The notes beneath the pieces were generated by a model. It made no database searches and had not been told where the DNA came from. It was given only the letters and a program-made list of their open reading frames with translations. Positions 1 to 6,432 of a stretch of 21,218 bases of DNA are shown one piece after another; position 1 is the first letter of the stretch, and each line of letters starts with the position of its first letter. Origin of the DNA: an uncultured Actinomycetes bacterium (GTDB lineage: Bacteria > Actinomycetota > Thermoleophilia > Solirubrobacterales > 70-9); NCBI GenBank assembly GCA_946479725.1, contig CAMLHB010000025.1, positions 1 through 21,218 on the forward strand. The letters are read 5' to 3'. Both the position numbers and the translations under genes were made by a program.

Positions 1-354
1 GTCGCGGCCGGCAAGGCCGGCGACCTCGGGGTGGTCCTGGTCGACTCCGAAGGCCGCACCCTCTATGACTTCCACAAGGACAAGGGATCGAAGTCGGCCT
101 GCTACGGCGCCTGCGCCAGCGGCTGGCCTCCGCTCCTCACCGAAGGGAATCCACAGGCGCAGGGCGCAGCCGACCGCAGCCTGCTCGGCACGACCAAGCG
201 CAACGACGGCACTATCCAGGTCACGTACAACGGCTGGCCGCTGTACACCTATGCCGGCGACCAGAAGCCGGGCGAAGCCAACGGCAACGACGTCAAGGCC
301 TGCGGCGGCCAGTGGTACGCGCTTTTGCCCAGCGGCGAAGAGCCGGGAGGCTGA
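1..354 (+). CDS. COG4315-type secreted repeat lipoprotein, 3' part
   Basis: The reading frame is open from the first base, so the gene begins upstream and only the last 117 codons are here. Two copies of a short repeat are visible: one around 'LVDSEGRTLYDF' followed by 'CYGACASGWPPL', the other around 'YNGWPLYTYAGD' followed by 'CGGQWYAL'. This is the pattern of the COG4315 (Secreted_10 repeat) proteins, usually predicted lipoproteins of the cell surface with no firmly known function. The paired Cys in CYGAC would suit an exported protein. The signal peptide and lipobox would lie outside the window and cannot be checked. No terminator follows directly. Confidence 0.8.
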   Translation, partial: VAAGKAGDLGVVLVDSEGRTLYDFHKDKGSKSACYGACASGWPPLLTEGNPQAQGAADRSLLGTTKRNDGTIQVTYNGWPLYTYAGDQKPGEANGNDVKACGGQWYALLPSGEEPGG

Positions 355-410
355 AGCTCTCCTCAAAGGATTTTCAATTACTTAGATAGAGCACAATCGG
401 CGCACCTCGG

Positions 411-416
411 TATAAT
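411..416 (+). promoter_or_regulatory. TATAAT box without a gene
   Basis: A perfect TATAAT lies in a locally AT-rich patch (about 361-420) between two converging genes. No convincing -35 hexamer is visible 16-18 nt upstream, and no plus-strand gene follows before 1181. It could start a small RNA running into the stem-loop at 457-485, or be chance in AT-rich DNA. Confidence 0.25.
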
Positions 417-456
417 CCTCTGCGTGGCGTCGAAGCATTCGGGGGAATGTGGCATG

Positions 457-485
457 GGTGGCGGCCGCGCGGGCGCAACGCCACC
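457..485. repeat. Stem-loop downstream of the acyltransferase gene
   Basis: GGTGGCG (457-463) pairs with CGCCACC (479-485), and GCC/GGC (464-466/472-474) can pair inside the loop. It lies 13 bp past the acyltransferase stop (minus strand). It may end that transcript, but there is no U-rich tail on either strand. The rest of 355-497 shows only a 14-codon ATG frame at 447, too weak to call a gene. Confidence 0.4.
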
Positions 486-497
486 GGTTGATGTCGG

Positions 498-1145
498 CTA
501 ATCCTCGGCGACGCCGCTGAGCTTGGCGCGCTTGCGGTAGGAAAGTGAGGGCGGGACCTGGTCGCGGATCTCGGCCAACAGGCGGGCCGAGAGGGCGCCG
601 GGATCCTCGTCGGGCCGGGGCTGGCCGCCCGCCGGCTCGAAGAAGCGGATGCGGATGCGCGGCCGGCGGGGGAAGCCGGTGAGGTCGCTGGTGCCCTCGA
701 TCGCGACCAGGGTGACGTGCGCCTCCGGCACCTCGAGCGCGAGTCGGCCGACGCCGCTGCGGGCGCGCAGAACCTTGCCGCGGGAACGCGTGCCCTCGGG
801 GAAGACGCCGATGCAGACACCCGCCCGCAGCGCCTCGATCGCCTTCGCCAGCGCGTCCTTGTCGCCCTTGCCGCGCTGGATCGGGATCTGCCCCATGCCG
901 TTGAGAACCGGGCCGAGGCCACGCACCTCCCAGAGCTCCGATTTGGCGAGGGCACGGATCTGACGTCGCTTGAAAGCAGCGATCCCCACCATCACCGGGT
1001 CCCAGTGGCTGTCGTGGTTGCCGAGGATCAGCAGCGGCCCCTGCTCGGGCACCGCCTCCAGGCCCTCGACCTGCATCCGGCCCCACCAGGCGACCGGTTT
1101 ATTGACGTTCATCGCCAGGCTGTAGGTGCGGGTCCGCTCGCGCAT
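498..1145 (-). CDS. 1-acyl-sn-glycerol-3-phosphate acyltransferase family protein (PlsC-like)
   Basis: The 215-residue protein has the glycerolipid acyltransferase motifs in order: NHDSHWDP near residue 43 (the catalytic H-x4-D), GQIPIQRG near 85 (motif II) and FPEGTRSRG near 114 (motif III, phosphate binding). Such enzymes transfer an acyl chain to lysophosphatidic acid at the cytoplasmic membrane in phospholipid synthesis, and the length is typical. There is no long N-terminal membrane helix, so it is probably peripheral. An internal ATG at 1112 (minus) is a possible later start. It stands alone, divergent from the ABC exporter genes with 35 bp between starts. The exact acyl acceptor cannot be told from sequence. 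Confidence 0.85.
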   Translation of the reverse strand: MRERTRTYSLAMNVNKPVAWWGRMQVEGLEAVPEQGPLLILGNHDSHWDPVMVGIAAFKRRQIRALAKSELWEVRGLGPVLNGMGQIPIQRGKGDKDALAKAIEALRAGVCIGVFPEGTRSRGKVLRARSGVGRLALEVPEAHVTLVAIEGTSDLTGFPRRPRIRIRFFEPAGGQPRPDEDPGALSARLLAEIRDQVPPSLSYRKRAKLSGVAED

Positions 1146-1180
1146 CGGCCCGTGAGTTCTACTGGATACCCTCAGGCGCG

Positions 1181-2191
1181 GTGACGACGGAGACGCAACG
1201 CAGCGGCGGGATCGAGGTCGAATCCCTCGTCCGCGAGTTCAAGAACGGGCCCCGCGCGGTCGACGGCATCGACCTCGAAGTCGCCCCGGGGGAGATCTAC
1301 GGCTTCCTCGGTCCCAACGGCGCCGGCAAGTCGACGACGGTGCTGATGCTGACCACGCTGCTCCCCCCCACCTCCGGCACCGCCCGGGTCGGCGGCTTCG
1401 ACGTCGTCGAGCAGGGCCCCGAGGTGCGGGCCTCGATCGGCGCCGCCCTGCAGGAGGCCGCGCTCGACCCGCTGCTGACCGGGCGCGAGCACATGCGCCT
1501 GCAGACCGCCCTGCACGGGCTCGGCAAGGCCGAGCGCGAGAGCCGCGGCAACGAGCTGCTGGAGCGGGTCGGCCTCGCCTACGCGGCCGATCGCAAGGTC
1601 GGCGGCTACTCGGGCGGGATGAAACGGCGTCTCGACCTCGCCCTGGCGCTGGCCCACCGGCCCCGCATCCTCTTCCTCGACGAGCCGACCACCGGCCTCG
1701 ACATCCAGAGCCGCACCGCGCTGTGGGAAGAGGTCTCCCGGCTCGCCGCCGAGGACGGGGTCACGGTCTTCCTCACCACCCAATACCTGGAGGAGGCCGA
1801 CGCGCTGGCCAATCGCGTCGGAATCATCGACCACGGTCACCTCGTCGCCGAGGGGACGCCGGCCGAGCTGAAGGCCGAGATCGGCCGCCCGACCGTGGAG
1901 GCGGTCCCCCGCGAGGGGGCCGAGCGGGAGCGCATGGCCGCGGTCCTCGGCCGCTTCGGCGAGCGGGCCGGGTCCTCCCCGCGCGGCGTCGCCGTCCGCC
2001 TCGACGGCGGCGAGTCGCAGCTTGCCGAGGTCGTCCGCGCCCTCGACTCGGAGGGGATCGCGATCGAGCACCTGCAGCTGCACGCGCCCTCGCTCGACGA
2101 CGTCTTCCTCGCCAAGACGGGCCGCTCGCTCGAGGGCGCCGGCGAGGAGGAGCCGGAGGACGCCGAGACCGAGACGGTCGCCTCCGCGTGA
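1181..2191 (+). CDS. ABC transporter ATP-binding protein, DrrA family
   Basis: This is a 336-residue ATPase of the daunorubicin-resistance (DrrA) type. Walker A GPNGAGKST is at 44-52, the signature YSGGMKRR at 143-150, and Walker B ILFLDEP ends near 169, followed by the D-loop TTGLD. The C-terminal extension of about 110 residues, ending in SLDDVFLAKTGRSL, is typical of the DrrA C-terminal domain. It powers export through the two ABC-2 permeases that follow. The GTG start is preceded by a TACCCT box at 1167-1172, so the transcript may be nearly leaderless. The stop overlaps the next start (GTGA). The substrate is unknown; drugs, lipids or a natural product are possible. Confidence 0.92.
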   Translation: MTTETQRSGGIEVESLVREFKNGPRAVDGIDLEVAPGEIYGFLGPNGAGKSTTVLMLTTLLPPTSGTARVGGFDVVEQGPEVRASIGAALQEAALDPLLTGREHMRLQTALHGLGKAERESRGNELLERVGLAYAADRKVGGYSGGMKRRLDLALALAHRPRILFLDEPTTGLDIQSRTALWEEVSRLAAEDGVTVFLTTQYLEEADALANRVGIIDHGHLVAEGTPAELKAEIGRPTVEAVPREGAERERMAAVLGRFGERAGSSPRGVAVRLDGGESQLAEVVRALDSEGIAIEHLQLHAPSLDDVFLAKTGRSLEGAGEEEPEDAETETVASA

Positions 2192-2967
2192 GCGCCGGCC
2201 TCGGCACCCAGGTCGGTCAGCTCGCGCGGCGCTCGGTGACCCGCACCCTGCGCCAGCCGGCGCAGATCGTCCCCGCGATCGTCTTCCCGCTCTTCCTGCT
2301 CGCGGTCAACACCGGCGGGCTCAAGGACGCGACCAGCCTGCCGGGCTTCCCGACCGACTCCTACCTCACCTTCATCCTCGCCGTGCCCTTCATCCAGGGC
2401 GCGCTCTTCTCGGTGATGAACTCCGGCACCGACCTCGCCCGCGACATCGAGACCGGCTTCCTCAATCGTCTGGCGCTGACGCCGTTGCGCGGCGCCGCCC
2501 TGCTCAGCGGCCTCCTCGCCGGCGCCTTCGTGCTCGGCGTCGTCCAGGCGGTCGTCTACCTCTCGGTCGGGCTGATCGCCGGTGCCGAACTGGCCGCCGG
2601 CGCCCCCGGCGCGCTCGTCCTGGTGCTGCTCTCGGTCTCGATCACCGTCGCCTTCGGCACGATCGGGCTCTTCGCCGCCCTGCGCTTCGGCACCGGCGAG
2701 GCGGTCCAGGGCCTCTTCCCGGTCTTCTTCGTCTTCCTCTTCCTCTCGGCGATGACGCTGCCGCTCGACCTGCTGACCACCGACTGGTTCCACACGATCG
2801 CCAGCCTCAACCCGGTCACCTACCTGCTGGAGGCGATTCGCTCGCTGCTGATCGAAGGCTGGAACCTCGGCGACCTGGCGCTCGGGTTCGGGATCGCCCT
2901 GGCGATCGGGGTGCTGGGGATGGCGGCGGCAAGCAGCGCCCTGAAGACGCGGCTGGTGCGGACGTGA
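2188..2967 (+). CDS. ABC-2 type transporter permease (first)
   Basis: This 259-residue membrane protein of the ABC-2 (DrrB) family has about six hydrophobic segments: near residues 25-40, 55-72, 105-130, 140-165, 170-190 and 225-250. The segment GTDLARDIETGFLNRLALTPL between helices 2 and 3 and 'SLNPVTYLLEAIR' near the C-terminus are typical of the family. The GTG start overlaps the ATPase stop in GTGA, indicating translational coupling. With the next gene it would form the two membrane halves of the exporter. No substrate can be inferred. Confidence 0.9.
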   Translation: MSAGLGTQVGQLARRSVTRTLRQPAQIVPAIVFPLFLLAVNTGGLKDATSLPGFPTDSYLTFILAVPFIQGALFSVMNSGTDLARDIETGFLNRLALTPLRGAALLSGLLAGAFVLGVVQAVVYLSVGLIAGAELAAGAPGALVLVLLSVSITVAFGTIGLFAALRFGTGEAVQGLFPVFFVFLFLSAMTLPLDLLTTDWFHTIASLNPVTYLLEAIRSLLIEGWNLGDLALGFGIALAIGVLGMAAASSALKTRLVRT

Positions 2968-3764
2968 GCGCGCAGCGGACCGCCGAGACCCGGACCGCCA
3001 GCATGTTCACCGTCGCCCGCGCGGTGTCCTGGCGCAGCATCCACAACTTCCTCACCAACCCGGCTTTCCTGATGCCGTCGCTGCTGTTCCCGCTCTTCTT
3101 CTTCGTCTCCTTCGCCGGCGGCCTGGCGGCGATCGCCAACGTGCCCGGCTTCGACTTCCCGACCGGCTACACCGCCTTCCAGTTCGTCTTCGTGCTGCTG
3201 CAGTCGGCGGCCTTCGGCGGCGTCTTCACCGGCTTCGCGATGGCCCGCGACTTCGAGAGCGGCTTCGGCCGCCGCTACATGCTCGCCGCCAGCCGCCGCA
3301 GCGGCATCGTCCTCGGCTACGCGCTGGCGGCGCTCTTCCGCGCCTTCGTCACCTGGACGGTGCTGACGACCGTGGCCGTCGTCGCCGGAATGAACGTCGG
3401 CGGCAGCGCCGGCGAAATCGTCGCTCTCTACGCGCTCGCGGTCCTCGTCAACGTTGCCGCGACGATGTGGGCGGCCGGCATCGCCCTGCGCGTCCGCTCG
3501 ATCCAGGGCGGCCCGCTGATGCAGTTCCCCGTCTTCCTCATCCTCTTCCTCGCCCCCGTCTACGTCCCCCTGGATCTCCTCAGCGGCTGGATCCACGCGA
3601 TCGCCTCGATCAACCCCGTCACCGCCCTCCTGGAGGCCGGCCGAGGCTTCATCTCCGGCGACCCCGTCTTAGTAGCCGCAGCCTTCGCCATCGGCCTATC
3701 TCTCTCCTTACTCTTCGCCGCCTGGGCCCGCGGAGGACTCCGCAGCGCCGAAGCAGCGGGATAA
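2964..3764 (+). CDS. ABC-2 type transporter permease (second)
   Basis: This 266-residue paralogue of the preceding permease has the same layout: 'ARDFESGFGRRYML' after helix 2 and 'INPVTALLEAGRGF' before the last helix. Its GTG start overlaps the previous stop (GTGA). An ATG at 3003 would remove 13 hydrophilic residues and is an alternative start. One ATPase gene with two unequal permease genes suggests a heterodimeric membrane channel. The end of the gene is followed by a large inverted repeat rather than a classic U-tailed terminator. Confidence 0.9.
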   Translation: MSAQRTAETRTASMFTVARAVSWRSIHNFLTNPAFLMPSLLFPLFFFVSFAGGLAAIANVPGFDFPTGYTAFQFVFVLLQSAAFGGVFTGFAMARDFESGFGRRYMLAASRRSGIVLGYALAALFRAFVTWTVLTTVAVVAGMNVGGSAGEIVALYALAVLVNVAATMWAAGIALRVRSIQGGPLMQFPVFLILFLAPVYVPLDLLSGWIHAIASINPVTALLEAGRGFISGDPVLVAAAFAIGLSLSLLFAAWARGGLRSAEAAG

Positions 3765-3780
3765 CTCAAGCGCTGGTCCC

Positions 3781-3858
3781 GGCAGGGATGGGTGCTCTCG
3801 TACGGACACATAGAGCGAGCGAAGCGAGCGGGTCCGGTAGAGAGCACCCATCCCTGCC
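3781..3858. repeat. Long inverted repeat (19-bp perfect arms) after the ABC exporter operon
   Basis: The arm 3781-3799 (GGCAGGGATGGGTGCTCTC) is matched exactly by its reverse complement at 3840-3858. A second short stem, CGGAC 3803-3807 with GTCCG 3832-3836, lies inside, and the tip holds the AGCGAGCGAAGCGAGCG run (about 3814-3830). It could end transcription of the exporter operon, but no T-run follows on either strand. A dispersed REP-like element is the other option. Confidence 0.7.
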
Positions 3859-3897
3859 CGCCGCCACCCCGCTCCTCCCACTACTTCGAGATCTCTA

Positions 3898-3913
3898 AGT
3901 GACGAAAGTCACT
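3898..3913. repeat. Small hairpin with GAAA loop
   Basis: AGTGAC (3898-3903) and GTCACT (3908-3913) form a 6-bp stem closed by GAAA. It sits between the large inverted repeat and the PAS gene. It may belong to the leader of the PAS gene or to the end of the exporter transcript; nothing in the sequence decides. Confidence 0.35.
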
Positions 3914-3952
3914 CCTTCGTTACATCCCGGCGGCGAATCTCCCCTTCTTGGC

Positions 3953-4025
3953 TCTTTGCGTAGAAATCCAGCACCTCCTGGCGCCTCACGCTTGACGATC
4001 TAAAGTGTCGTTTGTGACGCAAAGA
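3953..4025. repeat. 9-bp inverted repeat flanking the PAS gene start
   Basis: TCTTTGCGT (3953-3961) and ACGCAAAGA (4017-4025) are perfect reverse complements, 55 bp apart, placed either side of the predicted start region. They could be paired regulator sites or the base of an RNA stem masking the start. A 9-bp match at this spacing may also be chance. Confidence 0.25.
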
Positions 4026-4427
4026 CCCCTGGAGCTGATCCTCGCCCGCAACCTAATGTCGGCCCTCTCGACGCCGGCCTTCCTGGTCGACGAGGGCGGA
4101 CTCCTCGTCTTCTACAACGAAGCCGCCGGGATGCTGCTCGGCAAGCGCTTCGAGGAGCTGGGAACGGTCGGGCCGCAGGAGTGGGGATCGCTCTTCGGGC
4201 CCTTCGACGAGAGCGGCGAGCCGATCCCCTACGACGACCTGCCGCTGGTCCGCGCCGTCCGCGCCGGCCGCCCCGCCCACGCCGAGATGACAGTCCGCTC
4301 CACCGACGGCACCGAGCACGAAGTCGAGGTCTCGGCCTTCCCGATCCAGACCCCGCACGGCTCGCAGGGCGCGATCGCGGTCTTCTGGCCCTCGCTGGCG
4401 GGCGGCAACGGAGCGGGGCCGGCGTGA
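4005..4427 (+). CDS. Small PAS-domain protein
   Basis: This 140-residue protein consists of little more than one PAS fold: 'MSALSTPAFLVDEGGLLVFYNEAAGMLLGKRFEEL' at about 18-52 is the usual N-terminal half, and 'EVEVSAFPIQTPHGSQGAIAVFW' near 110-132 is the final strands. No kinase, GGDEF or DNA-binding domain is attached, so it probably senses a ligand or binds a partner. Its stop overlaps the next start (GTGA), pointing to joint work with the MBL-fold enzyme. The start is uncertain: GTG 4005 or GTG 4014, the latter lying 7 nt after a possible TAAAGT -10 box. Confidence 0.75.
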   Translation: MSFVTQRPLELILARNLMSALSTPAFLVDEGGLLVFYNEAAGMLLGKRFEELGTVGPQEWGSLFGPFDESGEPIPYDDLPLVRAVRAGRPAHAEMTVRSTDGTEHEVEVSAFPIQTPHGSQGAIAVFWPSLAGGNGAGPA

Positions 4428-5305
4428 AGGTCGAGCTCTGGGGCACGCGGGGCTCGATCCCGGCCCCGGGGCCGGAAACCATCCGCTACGGCGGCAACAC
4501 CTCCTGCGTCGGCATCACCCTCGCCGACGGCTCGCTGCTGGCGCTCGACGCCGGCACCGGCATCCGCTGCCTCGGCCTCGCCCTTCCCGACGAGCCGACC
4601 CGGCTCCACATCCTCCTCACCCACCTCCACCTCGACCACATTCAGGGCCTCGTCTTCTTCGCCCCCGCCTTCCGGCCGCAGACCGAGATCGTGATCTGGG
4701 GGCCCGCCTCGCCGGAGGCCTCGCTGCGCGACCGCATCGCCCGCTACATCTCGGCCCCGCTCTCGCCCGTCGAGGTGCGGGAGCTGCCCTGCGACGTCTC
4801 CTTCCGCCACTGCCCGGAGAGCGAGTGGGAGATCGGCTCGGCCCGGATCCGCGCCGCCTCCGTCTCCCACCGCGGCCCCACCCTCGGCTACCGAATCGAC
4901 GACGGCAACAACTCGCTCGCCTATATCCCCGACCACGAGCCCGCCCTCGGCGCCGACCTCGACCAGCTCGAGGAGGACTGGATCTCCGGCTTCGCCCTCG
5001 CCCAGGACGCCTCGCTTCTGATCCACGACGGCCAGTACACCGACGCCGAGTACCCCGACCACATCGGCTGGGGCCACTCGGCCACCTCGCACGCGCTCAG
5101 CTTCGCCCGCCGCACTGGCGCCGAGCGCACCCTCCTCTTCCACCACGACCCCCTGCATTCCGACGACCAGCTCGACGCCCTCGGCGCCGAAGCGCAGGAA
5201 AAGTGGGTGGAGCTGGGCGGCGAGGCGGGCGCGGTCGAGATGGCGGCAGAGCGCACTTCCTGCGAGCTGCCGGCGAGAACGCCCGAAGCCGCCGCGACCG
5301 CCTGA
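4424..5305 (+). CDS. MBL-fold metallohydrolase (PhnP/cyclic phosphodiesterase-like)
   Basis: The 293-residue protein opens with 'WGTRGSIPAPG...YGGNTSC', the N-terminus typical of a branch of metallo-beta-lactamase-fold hydrolases related to PhnP and RNase Z. The metal motif THLHLDH gives H67, H69, D71 and H72. Later candidate ligands are the His in SVSHRG, the Asp in YIPDHEP and the His pair in LFHHDP. Relatives hydrolyse phosphodiester bonds, so a small cyclic phosphate or nucleotide substrate is plausible but unproven. There is no signal peptide, so it is probably cytoplasmic. It is translationally coupled to the PAS gene. The last 30 residues, rich in Ala and Glu, look like a disordered tail. 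Confidence 0.85.
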   Translation: MKVELWGTRGSIPAPGPETIRYGGNTSCVGITLADGSLLALDAGTGIRCLGLALPDEPTRLHILLTHLHLDHIQGLVFFAPAFRPQTEIVIWGPASPEASLRDRIARYISAPLSPVEVRELPCDVSFRHCPESEWEIGSARIRAASVSHRGPTLGYRIDDGNNSLAYIPDHEPALGADLDQLEEDWISGFALAQDASLLIHDGQYTDAEYPDHIGWGHSATSHALSFARRTGAERTLLFHHDPLHSDDQLDALGAEAQEKWVELGGEAGAVEMAAERTSCELPARTPEAAATA

Positions 5306-5307
5306 GC

Positions 5308-5313
5308 TAGGCT
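5308..5313 (+). promoter_or_regulatory. Possible leaderless -10 box (TAGGCT)
   Basis: TAGGCT lies exactly 6 nt before the GTG start at 5320, and no Shine-Dalgarno sequence is present. A TAnnnT box at this distance is the usual arrangement for leaderless genes in actinobacteria. A clear -35 box is not seen. Confidence 0.4.
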
Positions 5314-5319
5314 GAGCGC

Positions 5320-5931
5320 GTGGCCCCGTCCGAGAGGATCGAGGAGGCAGCGGAGCGCTCGCCGCTCGTGCACGCCGCCCTGGAAAAAGCCCGGGTCGCC
5401 CACGAGGGGCAGGTCCGCAACGGCAGCGGCGGCATGCCCTACGTCGAACACCCGATGCGGGTGGCGGCCCAACTCGAGCCGCACGAGTTCCGCGAGGAGG
5501 TCCTGGCGGCGGCGCTGCTCCACGACGTGATCGAGGACTCCGAAACGACGCTCGAGGAGGTGCGGGAGCTGTTCGGCGACGAGGTCGCCGGCATGGTCGG
5601 AGCGCTGACCGACGACGAATCGATCGAGTCCTATCGGGAGCGCAAGGCCGAGCACCGCGAACGGGTCGCCGCCGCGGACGGCGAGGCGCTGGCGATCTAC
5701 GGCGCCGACAAGTTGACCAACGTCACCACCCTGCGCGGCGCGCTCGAAGCCGAAGGCGAAGCGGTGCGGGACGAATTCAAGGTCCCGATCGAGCTGAAGG
5801 TGGAGATCTGGGAAGCCGACCTGGCGCTGCTGCGCGAGAAGGCGCCGCAGCTGCCCTTCCTCGACCAGCTCGACGAGGAGCTCAGTCGCCTTCGGGCTTG
5901 CCTAGAGGCTCCTGCCCGGCCGAGAGGCTGA
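5320..5931 (+). CDS. Stand-alone HD-domain hydrolase, (p)ppGpp hydrolase-like
   Basis: The 203-residue protein matches the hydrolase half of RelA/SpoT proteins: H28 with GQVRNG, 'PYVEHP' (H44), 'LLHDVIED' (H68, D69, E72, D73) and 'YGADKLTNV' (D130), which together would bind Mn2+ and catalyse removal of the 3'-pyrophosphate. No synthetase or TGS domain is present, so it resembles the small alarmone hydrolases (MESH1-like). 'ADKLTNV' replaces the more usual ADRLHNM-type motif, so the substrate could be another nucleotide. A possible leaderless promoter sits just upstream. The last 50 bp overlap the convergent membrane-protein gene. Confidence 0.82.
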   Translation: MAPSERIEEAAERSPLVHAALEKARVAHEGQVRNGSGGMPYVEHPMRVAAQLEPHEFREEVLAAALLHDVIEDSETTLEEVRELFGDEVAGMVGALTDDESIESYRERKAEHRERVAAADGEALAIYGADKLTNVTTLRGALEAEGEAVRDEFKVPIELKVEIWEADLALLREKAPQLPFLDQLDEELSRLRACLEAPARPRG

Positions 5932-6421
5932 GCCGGCGCTGCAGCGGCAGCCCGAACCAGAAGAAGCCGAAGACGCCGAGCGCCAGGGCGGCGGTGACGA
6001 CGGCCGCGGCGGTGGAGAAGAGCACGTCGGTGATCAGCAGGATCGCGCCGGTCATCGCGAGGGCAAGGAAAGCGAGGCCGACGATCGCAAAGCGGTTTGC
6101 GTAATAGACGAGGCGGCGCTTCTGCTGGTAGCGGAAGGTGATCCGGTGGTAGGCCGAGGGAGAGATCAGCATCGTCGCCGAGATCGCGGTGAGGATCAGG
6201 GTCGCGAAGTAGACGATCTTCTGGAATTCGGTGACTTCTTCGAACCCCTTCTGAAACGGGACGGCGAGCAGGAAGGCGAAGAGGACCTGGACGCCCGGGA
6301 GGGCGACCCGCAGCTCCTGCAGCAGCTCGCCGAGGTTGCGGTCGAGTCGTTCCTCCTCGGTCTCGTTGCGACCCGACTCCGGGTGGCGCTGATCCTTCTC
6401 CCCGGCGGACCCGTTCTCCAT
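5882..6421 (-). CDS. DUF6328-like membrane protein
   Basis: The protein has 179 residues with an acidic, hydrophilic N-terminus (about 1-35, rich in E/R/D) followed by four hydrophobic segments: near 'VQVLFAFLLAVPF', 'KIVYFATLILTAISATMLI', 'FAIVGLAFLALAMTGAILLITDVLF' and 'VVTAALALGVFGFFWFGL'. The 'LLQELRVALPGVQVLFAFLLAVPF' and 'AYHRITFR' segments match the DUF6328 family as I recall it; function is unknown. I chose ATG at 6421 over a TTG at 6439 that would add six residues. Its 3' end overlaps the HD gene by 50 bp, and its start lies 12 bp from the photolyase start, so each gene's promoter must lie inside its neighbour. Confidence 0.8.
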   Translation of the reverse strand: MENGSAGEKDQRHPESGRNETEEERLDRNLGELLQELRVALPGVQVLFAFLLAVPFQKGFEEVTEFQKIVYFATLILTAISATMLISPSAYHRITFRYQQKRRLVYYANRFAIVGLAFLALAMTGAILLITDVLFSTAAAVVTAALALGVFGFFWFGLPLQRRLSLSAGQEPLGKPEGD

Positions 6422-6424
6422 TGC

Positions 6425-6428
6425 AGGA
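6425..6428 (+). promoter_or_regulatory. Ribosome binding site deciding the photolyase start
   Basis: AGGA is followed by 4 nt and ATG at 6433, supporting that start over the in-frame TTG at 6421. The site falls in the 11 bp between the two divergent starts. Confidence 0.5.
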
Positions 6429-6432
6429 CCAT

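Noticed and set aside
447..491. 14-codon ATG frame with a G-rich stretch before it
   Set aside because: It is too short, and the sequence is better explained as part of the stem-loop.
374..1086. Two further minus-strand frames overlapping the acyltransferase
   Set aside because: They are out of frame with the motif-bearing acyltransferase and are Arg/Pro/Ala-rich shadows.
2022..3764. 580-codon plus-strand open frame spanning both permease genes
   Set aside because: Only its 3' part is real (the second permease from 2964). The upstream part translates to an Arg/Pro-rich shadow of the ATPase and first permease genes.
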